Part shown: positions 1 to 5,875 of the stretch, piece by piece
Layout: each line of letters starts with the position of its first letter
Position numbering within the stretch: position 1 is the first letter of the stretch
Assembly (NCBI GenBank): GCA_024743015.1
Contig: JANSXJ010000119.1
Location: forward strand, 1 to 9,818
Source of the DNA: Hyphomonas sp.
GTDB lineage: Bacteria; Pseudomonadota; Alphaproteobacteria; Caulobacterales; Hyphomonadaceae
Length of the DNA: 9,818 bases
Direction of reading: 5' to 3'
The notes under the pieces: generated by a model
What the model was told of the DNA's origin: nothing
Seen by the model: only the letters and a program-made list of their open reading frames with translations
The model's database searches: none
Program-made: the position numbers and the translations under genes

Positions 1-29
1 GACCGACCTTGCGAACTTGTCCACTTCGG

Positions 30-2126
30 CTAGTTCGCGAAGCTCAATCGAAGAAAAAGCCCTCGGCCCGCTCCAGGGATCCGCTCACCAACCGGGACAT
101 CGCCAAAGCCATTGCGATTATAGCCAGAAAGGTGATCGCGGTAGATTTCATCAAACAGATTCTCGACCCCCGCAGACAGACGGACGCCATCGCCGACATG
201 CCAATCGCCGTATAGGCTAACAACCGCATAAGCATCGGTCTCGATTTCGCTGTTGGTGCGCGAGACCTTGTCCTGCTCTGCAACCGCGCGGCCTTCGAGT
301 GTTATTGACCATGCAGCGCTTTCCCAAGTCAGGCCTAGGGTGAGGTTAGGTGGAGCGACGCGATAGAGGTTATCGACGATATCCCGTCGCTCGCCGCGCA
401 CAACGTTGATTACGCCATCTACTCGTAGCGGGCCGTCAAAATCGTAACCCGCATCCAGGTCGAAACCATATAGGCGAGCATCTACATTAGCCCAGCGCAA
501 CGGCGTAGGGTCGCCGTTCATACTGGCTATCATCTCCACTGGCGAGTTGATCACACCCACCGTGTCATCAAAAGGGACACCCTGAATATAATCATCGATC
601 TGACGCAAGAAGACTGTTGGACGTAAGTAGGCGTTGGTGCTGGCATAGTCGAAACCCGCCTCAGCGATGAGAGCCGTTTCCGGTTCCAGCATCAGGTCTC
701 CGACATAGATATTGCCATCGGCAAGACCGCCGCTGGCATTGATCGGTAACCATCCAAAGCGTTGAATGTACCCAGGCATCTGCTGTTTGTGGGCCAGCGT
801 GGCGCGCCATGAGAGTCCATTTTTAGGGTCCGTCCAAATGCGGGCGACGGCGTCCAAAATGGTATCCTCGCCGGAAGTGTCTGCGTCATTGAAGGCGGCC
901 GCAAGGTTGAGCGGCCCCATTGGTAGAGCGGGACCGGTGATGGCGTCGCCAGCTTCAAAACTGTTCTGATCAATACGGAGACCTAATTCGGTGTTGATGC
1001 CAGCCATCACGCCTGTCCATTCAACAAAACCGCCGGAGCGATCAATCTCGATTTGCGGGAAAGGGGTAACAAAGAAGCCCAAATTGTTTGGGTTGGTGAT
1101 TGTGACATTATGCTCGGCCACATCACCATCAAGGCCAATTGAGAGATCGCCACCAAAAGCTGAGAAAGCCAGCGACGCATCGAAGCCGCGGGTTGTGGCA
1201 TCAGCAAAGGTCGCGCGCTGGCGCATCGCGGGCGGAGCTGGACGCTGGGAGAAATTATTCATCAGGTGAGCCACATCGGTATAATGCAGGCTGGCCTCGA
1301 ACGTGGCTGCGCCAAACGTATTCGTGTAACCGAGACGGGCAAAATCGGTGTCGAAATAGATAATATCCATCGGAAACGGTGGATTGCCGGACGGCCCGGT
1401 ATTCTGTCGCCGAAGGTCGAGCGTGATCTCACCCAAGTCTGTGCGCAGACCACCGGAAAGGCCATAAACGCCTCGCTCAAACGCTGTGCCGGCAATTGTG
1501 CCGTCGGCGAACTCGGTATCGTCCCCCTCTTCCCACGAACCTAAAAGGCTCAAGCGCCAATCCTGCGTCGATGCGCCGAAGACACCGCCTGTCGCAAGGC
1601 TCTCATTAACGCTGCGCCCGCCCAGGGAAAAGTCATAGCCAAAGCTGGGCGTTTCGTTGTCAGAATAGTTAACGCGCTTGAACACGGCGTCCGCTCCGCC
1701 CGCAAGTCCGGGCCCCGATGAGACCGGACTGACCCCGCGATCAATTACGACAGCCTGGACGAGAGGGGCCGGGGCATAGTGGAAGACCGGGTCCATCAGA
1801 TTAGGACCACCGGAGGCGAAACGTTGCCCATTGACACGCAGATTCAGGCGTTCGCCGAATAGGCCACGATACTGCATCTGGCCAGACAGTTCACCATTAC
1901 CGATCCGCGCACCGCCAGGCGTGCGGGCGGTAAGGAGAGTGACGTCATTGCCGAAAACGGGGGCTGCGTCAGGGCTGACGCGCAGCTCAGTAGCGTTATC
2001 GACGCGCGATCCCGTAACGATGATGACATCTTGAAGGGCAGGATCGGCATCTTGCGCGAGCGCGGGTGCGCCCAGCGCTGCAAGGCTGGTCCCACCGAGT
2101 AAAAGGGCGATGGATTTAAGAAACAT
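30..2126 (-). CDS. TonB-dependent outer-membrane receptor, OprC/NosA-like copper receptor
   Basis: Outer-membrane receptor of 698 residues with the plug plus beta-barrel layout expected for TonB-dependent copper receptors (about 690 residues). I chose the ATG at 2126 because it begins a clean signal peptide (MFLKSIALLLGG..., cleavage likely after APALAQ near residue 25); the longer frame to 2192 adds 22 residues that would bury it. The sequence DVIIVTGSR just after the signal peptide fits the TonB-box and plug start. The plug contains GGPNLMDP (residues 106-113), closely like the GGCPNRMDP segment I recall from OprC/NosA, and the barrel has AHLMNNF with an HxM pair (His287, Met289), matching the family's second copper motif. 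The Cys of the CxxxM site is Gly107 here, while Met111 is kept. It ends LRLSFAN, a normal barrel end without a final aromatic residue. It lies downstream of the DUF2946 gene in the same direction (89 bases apart), a pairing that is common for copper receptors. Copper as substrate is inferred from motifs and neighbour. Confidence 0.85.
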   Translation of the reverse strand: MFLKSIALLLGGTSLAALGAPALAQDADPALQDVIIVTGSRVDNATELRVSPDAAPVFGNDVTLLTARTPGGARIGNGELSGQMQYRGLFGERLNLRVNGQRFASGGPNLMDPVFHYAPAPLVQAVVIDRGVSPVSSGPGLAGGADAVFKRVNYSDNETPSFGYDFSLGGRSVNESLATGGVFGASTQDWRLSLLGSWEEGDDTEFADGTIAGTAFERGVYGLSGGLRTDLGEITLDLRRQNTGPSGNPPFPMDIIYFDTDFARLGYTNTFGAATFEASLHYTDVAHLMNNFSQRPAPPAMRQRATFADATTRGFDASLAFSAFGGDLSIGLDGDVAEHNVTITNPNNLGFFVTPFPQIEIDRSGGFVEWTGVMAGINTELGLRIDQNSFEAGDAITGPALPMGPLNLAAAFNDADTSGEDTILDAVARIWTDPKNGLSWRATLAHKQQMPGYIQRFGWLPINASGGLADGNIYVGDLMLEPETALIAEAGFDYASTNAYLRPTVFLRQIDDYIQGVPFDDTVGVINSPVEMIASMNGDPTPLRWANVDARLYGFDLDAGYDFDGPLRVDGVINVVRGERRDIVDNLYRVAPPNLTLGLTWESAAWSITLEGRAVAEQDKVSRTNSEIETDAYAVVSLYGDWHVGDGVRLSAGVENLFDEIYRDHLSGYNRNGFGDVPVGERIPGAGRGLFLRLSFAN

Positions 2127-2215
2127 AGGATTAGACTCACAACTGGAAAACAAGGCGCACGAGATCGCACGCAGGGGCACTGACGCTTCCATCAGGCCGG
2201 CTTAGATCGAGTTTT

Positions 2216-2617
2216 TCAGATGAGCGGCGGCGGGCTTCGAGAGCCTAGAGGCGGGCCGTGCGGCCGGTGAACCAATCCAGGCTCATAGCGAGAGACATCG
2301 CGCTTGACAGCATAATTCAAGCTGCAGTGCTTCGAGACAAGGTCGGGCAGCACTGCCAGCGCAGACACAGTGCAAAAGGAACAATGGCCTGAATGCTTTT
2401 CTTCTTCGTCGCCAGGCGCTTCGTTGAGTATTCTCAACAAACGCTTTGCAGCGGATGCAGCAGAGCTAGAAAGCGTACCGGACGGCGCACAATAAATCTG
2501 ATCGATATCCAGATCACCATATTGCCCGGCAGCAGCAGAAACCGGCACCGACGCGTGCAAAATTATCGCAAGCGCAACGACCCATCGTGATACAAGCTGC
2601 ATAGCCGTGACCATCAT
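2216..2617 (-). CDS. DUF2946-like secreted or membrane-anchored CxxC protein
   Basis: Small protein of 133 residues. A hydrophobic segment at residues 9-29 (VSRWVVALAIILHASVPVSA) looks like a signal peptide or anchor. The middle holds a His/Cys cluster, H75 and HCSFC at 78-82 (CxxC), and the C-terminus is Pro-rich (RPHGPPLGSRSPPPLI). This arrangement of leader, CxxC with nearby His, and terminal R-x-PP stretch is typical of DUF2946 proteins, which often sit beside TonB-dependent copper receptors. A role in periplasmic copper binding or receptor assembly is inference; the family has no well-established biochemistry that I know of. The start is ambiguous between ATGs at 2617 and 2614: the AGGGG purine stretch at 2619-2623 is 1 base from the first and 4 from the second, so 2614 may be the true start. 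Additional Cys residues lie at 43 and 98. The receptor gene follows in the same direction. Confidence 0.72.
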   Translation of the reverse strand: MMVTAMQLVSRWVVALAIILHASVPVSAAAGQYGDLDIDQIYCAPSGTLSSSAASAAKRLLRILNEAPGDEEEKHSGHCSFCTVSALAVLPDLVSKHCSLNYAVKRDVSRYEPGLVHRPHGPPLGSRSPPPLI

Positions 2618-2756
2618 GCCCCTGCATTAAGATCCATATGAATCAATGACAGTCTGAAGTTTGTCGCAGTTAGGTTTTCTTGGATGCGCTCAACCCGCCC
2701 TTGCCTTTTAAACTGCAAGTGCTCAAGGCAAACAAAAGAATGCACCGACAATAAGA
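2618..2756. other. Intergenic region with weak dyads
   Basis: Gene-free stretch of 139 bases between the methyltransferase stop and the DUF2946 start. It should contain the promoter of the copper unit on the minus strand, but I see no convincing -35/-10 pair. GATCCATATGAATC (2631-2644) is an imperfect palindrome with 6 of 7 pairs matching, about 15 bases before the DUF2946 start, and could be an operator. A second dyad, TTGCCTT (2701-2707) with AAGGCAA (2725-2731), lies after the methyltransferase gene. Confidence 0.4.
2701..2731 (-). terminator. Possible stem-loop after the methyltransferase gene
   Basis: TTGCCTT and AAGGCAA form a perfect 7-bp stem with a 17-base loop, 26 bases past the stop of the minus-strand operon. 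No T tract follows on the minus strand (the next bases are GGGCGGG), so it is not a classic intrinsic terminator. A competing 5-bp stem, CTTGC (2700-2704) with GCAAG (2715-2719), shares the same arm. The role is uncertain. Confidence 0.25.
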
Positions 2757-3596
2757 TTATGATGCCGTTGCTGATACGATCCAGGCGGCTGCGGGCATGG
2801 TGATCCTGCCATTCTGATCCGTGTGCGTTGCCAGCGTTCCTGTGAGGGCATCTTCGACTTGAGACAGGTCAGCGCCGGCCTCAGAGACCAGCCTTGCCAC
2901 GGGCCCAAGCTCCATCATGAATTGCGCAGCATCTGAAACACTGTCCCCGGGCAACGTCACGCGGCCGAGCCAGGGATGTATAGCGACGCCCTTCCAGCCA
3001 GCATCCGTGAGGATTGAGGCAACATGGTCCTTATCAGCAAAAGCAAATGGCCCGGGTGCGCCTGGGGGCGGCTGCGCGGGCGGCTCAGGCAGCAGCGGCA
3101 GGGCCGCCTCAAGCGGTGCGCGAGCCCAGGCATTTTCGCTGAGTGATTGCCAGCAAGCGAAGGTCATCCGGCCTTCTGGTCTGAGACTGTTCCTGAGATT
3201 GGCAAAGGCAGCGACAGGATCGTCAAAGAACATGACGCCAAATCGCGAGATCAATGCATCAACGGGTCGCTCGGACCGATAGGAGGCCGCATCAGCTTTT
3301 TCAAAAGAGGCAGGTGCAGCGCGCTCAGAGGCTCGGCGCTCAGCAAGCGAGAGCAATGGCTGTGAGACGTCGACGCCAACTGCTCCCTGCTTGTCGCCGA
3401 CGCAAAACGCGGCCTTAAGCGTCAGCGCACCTGCGCCGCAGCCGACGTCGAGAACGTGCTCACCCTCAATTAGAGAAACTGTCTCAAGGATCTCATTTGC
3501 AAACGGCTCAAGCAAGGCATCGAGGCGCTCTGCATGACGGACCCATTTCTCGCCTGCCTGCCCGTTCCAATAGGCGATCTGATCTGTGTTACTCAT
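2757..3596 (-). CDS. Class I SAM-dependent methyltransferase
   Basis: Soluble protein of 279 residues with no signal peptide. Residues 48-59 read VLDVGCGAGALT, the glycine-rich motif I that binds S-adenosylmethionine. GVDVSQPLL at 74-82 supplies the acidic residue that normally contacts the ribose, KADA near 100-103 fits motif III, and DALISRFGVMFFDDP at 113-127 fits motif IV. LRPEGRMTFACWQ at 138-150 is the following strand and turn. The opening DQIAYWNGQAGEKWV resembles a large UbiE-like group (COG2226 style) of unknown substrate. It is the last gene of the minus-strand arm, only 6 bases after the DUF2892 gene, so it is probably co-transcribed with the sulfur transport genes. That context allows a thiol, sulfide or quinone substrate, but no residue shows which. 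The fold call is firm; the substrate is unknown. Confidence 0.85.
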   Translation of the reverse strand: MSNTDQIAYWNGQAGEKWVRHAERLDALLEPFANEILETVSLIEGEHVLDVGCGAGALTLKAAFCVGDKQGAVGVDVSQPLLSLAERRASERAAPASFEKADAASYRSERPVDALISRFGVMFFDDPVAAFANLRNSLRPEGRMTFACWQSLSENAWARAPLEAALPLLPEPPAQPPPGAPGPFAFADKDHVASILTDAGWKGVAIHPWLGRVTLPGDSVSDAAQFMMELGPVARLVSEAGADLSQVEDALTGTLATHTDQNGRITMPAAAWIVSATAS

Positions 3597-3602
3597 CGGT
3601 CT

Positions 3603-3821
3603 CTAGTCCGGCTTGCAGGTGCGCAGCCCGAAGATCCGATATAGCGGGCAAAATTTAATCATGCTGGTGGCGAGCATGATAATGCCGACCGCTACCAGCG
3701 CGATCCGCTCCCAGCCCCAACCACCGGTGGCAGCAATTGGACCAACAAAGACAAGCGCAAGGGCGGCAATTCCTATGAGTATGCGTAGCACGCGATCTAT
3801 GGTTCCTACATTAGCAGACAT
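3603..3821 (-). CDS. DUF2892 family inner-membrane protein
   Basis: A 72-residue protein with two hydrophobic segments (about residues 13-31 and 37-55) and the ending MIKFCPLYRIFGLRTCKPD. The CPLY...G..TC signature with two cysteines (C58 and C69) is characteristic of DUF2892 proteins, the same small membrane domain found at the C-terminus of the rhodanese YgaP. Such proteins recur in sulfur and sulfide operons, and the paired cysteines at the membrane face could carry persulfide, though this is inference. A strong ribosome binding site (AGAGGA on the minus strand) precedes the start. It lies 32 bases after the PmpB-like gene and 6 bases before the methyltransferase gene, inside one apparent operon. 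Confidence 0.85.
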   Translation of the reverse strand: MSANVGTIDRVLRILIGIAALALVFVGPIAATGGWGWERIALVAVGIIMLATSMIKFCPLYRIFGLRTCKPD

Positions 3822-3853
3822 CTATCTTCCTCTCATGATTGATCTGATTGTGT

Positions 3854-4288
3854 TTACGCAGCTTTTGGGCGCGGCGTCATTCGGTCAAACAGTTCGTAGG
3901 CCGCCATTCCAGCGCCCATCGCCGCAAGAAAAACGAGAACCGGCGCGCCGCCAAAAGTCAGTGCCGAGATGGCCGGGCCAGGACATAGCCCGACCAGCCC
4001 CCAACCGACCCCGAACAGGACAGCGCCTAGGGCGAGTTTGGTATCGATCTGGCGATTGCCCGGTACTTGAAAGCGTTCGGCGAAGACTGGTTTCGGTCTC
4101 GTCCAGGCAAGCCTGTATCCAATTGCGGTCACAATCAGCGCGCCGCCCATGACGAAAGCGAGCGAGGGATCCCAGTTTCCGAAAAGATCAAGGAAGGCGA
4201 GCACTTTCGCCGGATTGACCATTTCGCTGATGGTCAGGCCGAGGCCAAAGACAAGACCAGCGAGCAGAGCGGCGATGTTACGTCCCAT
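3854..4288 (-). CDS. YeeE/YedE family sulfur transport protein, PmpB-like half (DUF6691)
   Basis: A 144-residue integral membrane protein with about four hydrophobic segments (roughly residues 4-21, 41-60, 84-104 and 114-133). FGLGLTISEMVNPAKVLAF at 14-32 and WGLVGLCPGPA at 96-106 are hallmarks of the YeeE/YedE family, and C102 in LCPGPA corresponds to a conserved thiol of the transport path in the full-length thiosulfate transporter TsuA. At half the usual length it should work with the adjacent half-protein, together making one TsuA-like unit, as for the PmpA/PmpB pairs known from other proteobacteria. Only 3 bases separate it from the upstream PmpA-like gene, consistent with coupled translation. 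The likely substrate is thiosulfate or another sulfane-sulfur species, import or export unknown. The family is sure; the substrate is inferred from family and neighbours. Confidence 0.87.
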   Translation of the reverse strand: MGRNIAALLAGLVFGLGLTISEMVNPAKVLAFLDLFGNWDPSLAFVMGGALIVTAIGYRLAWTRPKPVFAERFQVPGNRQIDTKLALGAVLFGVGWGLVGLCPGPAISALTFGGAPVLVFLAAMGAGMAAYELFDRMTPRPKAA

Positions 4289-4291
4289 ACC

Positions 4292-4717
4292 TTAGGTTCC
4301 CAAAAATGATTTTACGATGGCGACGGTCGCCATCCCTGCGCCCATGAACAGCGCAACAGAGGTCATCGACCGGGGAGACAAACGCGATAAGCCGCACACG
4401 CCGTGGCCGCTGGTGCAGCCCGAGCCGAGCCGCGTACCGAAGCCGACAAGCAAGCCTCCGGCAATGATGAGAGACCAGTTTTGCGTGATTTCGAAAGGTG
4501 GATGAGCACCCTGGGTGAGTGCCCAAAGGGCGGGCGCAGCGATCAGACCAATGATGAAAAGAATACGCCAGAGCTTGTCTCCGCGTTCAGCGAAGACCGT
4601 GCCCGAAAAAACGCCGCTGATTCCTGCGATCCGCCCATTCAGCGCCATTAACAGCACGGCGGACAGCCCAATCAAAGCCCCGCCGATCGATGCGCTAATG
4701 GGGGTAAAATTCTCCAT
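4292..4717 (-). CDS. YeeE/YedE family sulfur transport protein, PmpA-like half
   Basis: A 141-residue membrane protein with about four hydrophobic segments (residues 8-26, 51-67, 82-95 and 118-137). The signature GFGTRLGSGCTSGHGVCGL at 92-110 is the core YeeE/YedE motif, holding C101, H105 and C108, followed by the usual SRLSPRS. It is the first gene of the minus-strand arm and pairs with the PmpB-like half 3 bases downstream. GGAGA (minus strand, about 4726-4730) lies 8 bases before the start and supports the ATG at 4717. It is transcribed away from the peroxiredoxin gene across a shared 89-base AT-rich region, so both arms could answer to the same ArsR regulator. The inferred role is uptake or export of thiosulfate or persulfide-type sulfur. 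Confidence 0.87.
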   Translation of the reverse strand: MENFTPISASIGGALIGLSAVLLMALNGRIAGISGVFSGTVFAERGDKLWRILFIIGLIAAPALWALTQGAHPPFEITQNWSLIIAGGLLVGFGTRLGSGCTSGHGVCGLSRLSPRSMTSVALFMGAGMATVAIVKSFLGT

Positions 4718-4806
4718 GAGTCACGTCTCCATTAATCAATTTACAACTCTGTATTGACATATCTGTATAACGTATTTTATTAACAAGCAAGCGTGAGATT
4801 TTAACT
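4718..4806. promoter_or_regulatory. Divergent promoter region of the sulfide locus, candidate ArsR/BigR operator
   Basis: An 89-base AT-rich region between two start codons that point apart. On the plus strand TTGACA (4754-4759) with TATTAA (4778-4783), spacer 18, is a plausible sigma-70 promoter for the peroxiredoxin operon. On the minus strand TTGCTT (4790-4785) with TATACA (4769-4764), spacer 15, is a weaker candidate for the transporter operon. The direct repeat TCTGTAT occurs at 4748-4754 and 4762-4768, start points 14 bases apart, overlapping the plus -35 and the minus -10. A repressor bound there would block both directions. The BigR-like regulator encoded two genes away is the natural candidate; this is inference. 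Confidence 0.55.
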
Positions 4807-5463
4807 ATGACTGAAAACGACACATCGCCCTCGCAACCGCTTACCGCTCGGATTGATGAGATCGCGCCGGACTTCACTGCGCGAACTACGCAAGGCGAGG
4901 TCAGTCTTTCTGACTATCGCGGGCGCTGGCTGCTCTTCTTTTCACACCCGGCTGACTTTACACCCGTCTGCACTTCAGAGTTTGTCGCTTTTCAGAAGGC
5001 CAAACCGCAATTCGACGAACTGGATTGCGACCTGCTTGGCCTGTCTGTCGACAGCCTGTATGCGCATATCGCTTGGGTAAAAGACATCGAGGCGCGCTTC
5101 GACGTAAAGATCACTTTCCCAATCATCGAAGACATCTCGATGGCGATCAGCCGTGTTTACGGCATGATCCATGAGGGGTCCGCCACGACGGCAGCCGTGC
5201 GATCGGTCTTTTTCATCGATCCGGAAGGATATGTCCGCGCGCTCATCCACTACCCCATGAATGTTGGGCGATCGGTCGACGAACTGCTGAGGGTCTTGCA
5301 AGCTTTGCAGACCTCAGATGCCTGCGGACTCGCGACACCTGAAGGGTGGAGCCCCGGAGATGAAGCGGTTCTTCCCCCGCCGCTCGATCAAGCAGAAGCT
5401 GACAAACGGTCCAGCATGAATGGTGGCACCTGGTATCTGACGCATGCGGAGACGAACTCATGA
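4807..5463 (+). CDS. Peroxiredoxin, Prx6/1-Cys type
   Basis: A 218-residue cytoplasmic thiol peroxidase that reduces hydroperoxides, and possibly persulfides in this setting. HPADFTPVCTSEF at 47-59 is the peroxidatic site, with C55 as the attacking Cys and T52 and P48 as its partners; R132 in AVRSVFFIDP is the conserved second-shell Arg. The long C-terminal half (ALIHYPMNVGRSVDELLR, then LATPEGWSPGD) is typical of the Prx6 branch (usually about 210-225 residues), not the shorter AhpC branch. Other cysteines are C73 and C173; the C-terminal resolving pair seen in archaeal Prx6-type enzymes is absent, since the tail ends in NGGTWYLTHAETNS. GTGAGA (4793-4798) is 8 bases before the start. It leads the plus-strand operon, and its stop overlaps the regulator start by 4 bases (ATGA), implying coupled translation. 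Confidence 0.9.
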   Translation: MTENDTSPSQPLTARIDEIAPDFTARTTQGEVSLSDYRGRWLLFFSHPADFTPVCTSEFVAFQKAKPQFDELDCDLLGLSVDSLYAHIAWVKDIEARFDVKITFPIIEDISMAISRVYGMIHEGSATTAAVRSVFFIDPEGYVRALIHYPMNVGRSVDELLRVLQALQTSDACGLATPEGWSPGDEAVLPPPLDQAEADKRSSMNGGTWYLTHAETNS

Positions 5464-5855
5464 CGCCGCTATCGAAAGACCTTCTTCCTCTGGCGAGTGA
5501 AGCAACAGAGCTCTTGAAAGCGCTCGCGCATCCTGAGCGGTTAATCATTTGCTGCCAGCTGCGCGATACTGAGATGTCAGTCGGCAATATCGAAACCACG
5601 CTCGGCATCAAGCAGCCGCGCCTGTCGCGAGAGCTCTCGAAGCTGCGCGATACAGGGCTGGTCCAGACGCGCAAGGAATCTAAACTCGTCTTTTACACGC
5701 TGAGCGAAAAGCCACGGGTTCGGGAGATGGTGGATGCCATCTGCGCCGTGATGCTCGGGAAAACGGCGCCAAAAGCTGGCGGTCAATTTACCCCTCCAAA
5801 ACTCAAACCCAATCGCCCCGGCGGCTACGGCGTCTTCGCCCGCACGGGGTCTTAA
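5460..5855 (+). CDS. ArsR-family winged-helix repressor, BigR/SqrR-like persulfide sensor
   Basis: A 131-residue transcriptional regulator. LKALAHPERLIICCQL at 19-34 is the ArsR helix 1-2 region, VGNIETTLGIKQPRLSREL at 41-59 is the helix-turn-helix, and RKESKLVFYTL at 71-81 is the wing. It lacks the ELCVCDL metal box of classic arsenic sensors. It resembles BigR and SqrR, which sense reactive sulfur with two cysteines, one in helix 2 and one in the last helix. C32 (or C31) fits the first. The second is C95, which in my recalled alignment is one helical turn before the usual place. The C-terminal tail of about 30 residues (TAPKAGGQFTPPKLK...) extends beyond the BigR domain. Its position between peroxiredoxin and persulfide dioxygenase genes supports control of the locus. 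The operator is probably in 4718-4806. Confidence 0.87.
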   Translation: MTPLSKDLLPLASEATELLKALAHPERLIICCQLRDTEMSVGNIETTLGIKQPRLSRELSKLRDTGLVQTRKESKLVFYTLSEKPRVREMVDAICAVMLGKTAPKAGGQFTPPKLKPNRPGGYGVFARTGS

Positions 5856-5865
5856 GCCAAGCCAT

Positions 5866-5869
5866 GGAG
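5866..5869 (+). promoter_or_regulatory. Ribosome binding site that favours the second ATG of the dioxygenase gene
   Basis: GGAG lies 6 bases before the ATG at 5876, ideal spacing. The alternative ATG at 5864 overlaps this site and has only AAGCC upstream. The dioxygenase therefore most likely starts at 5876 (MQKPEV). Confidence 0.65.
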
Positions 5870-5875
5870 TCAAAG

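Noticed and set aside
1844..2170. Open frame of 108 codons on the minus strand within the receptor gene
   Set aside because: It overlaps the receptor signal peptide and plug in another frame, and its translation resembles no family.
2127..2192. Longer N-terminus for the copper receptor starting at 2192
   Set aside because: It would place 22 polar residues before a clear signal peptide that begins at the ATG at 2126.
3613..4152. Open frame of 179 codons on the plus strand opposite the DUF2892 and PmpB-like genes
   Set aside because: It is antisense to two genes with strong family motifs; its own translation is Arg/Pro-rich and has no recognisable domain.
5460..5855. Arsenic or metal-sensing ArsR repressor
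   Set aside because: There is no ELCVCDL-type metal box, no arsenic resistance gene nearby, and the surrounding genes handle sulfur.
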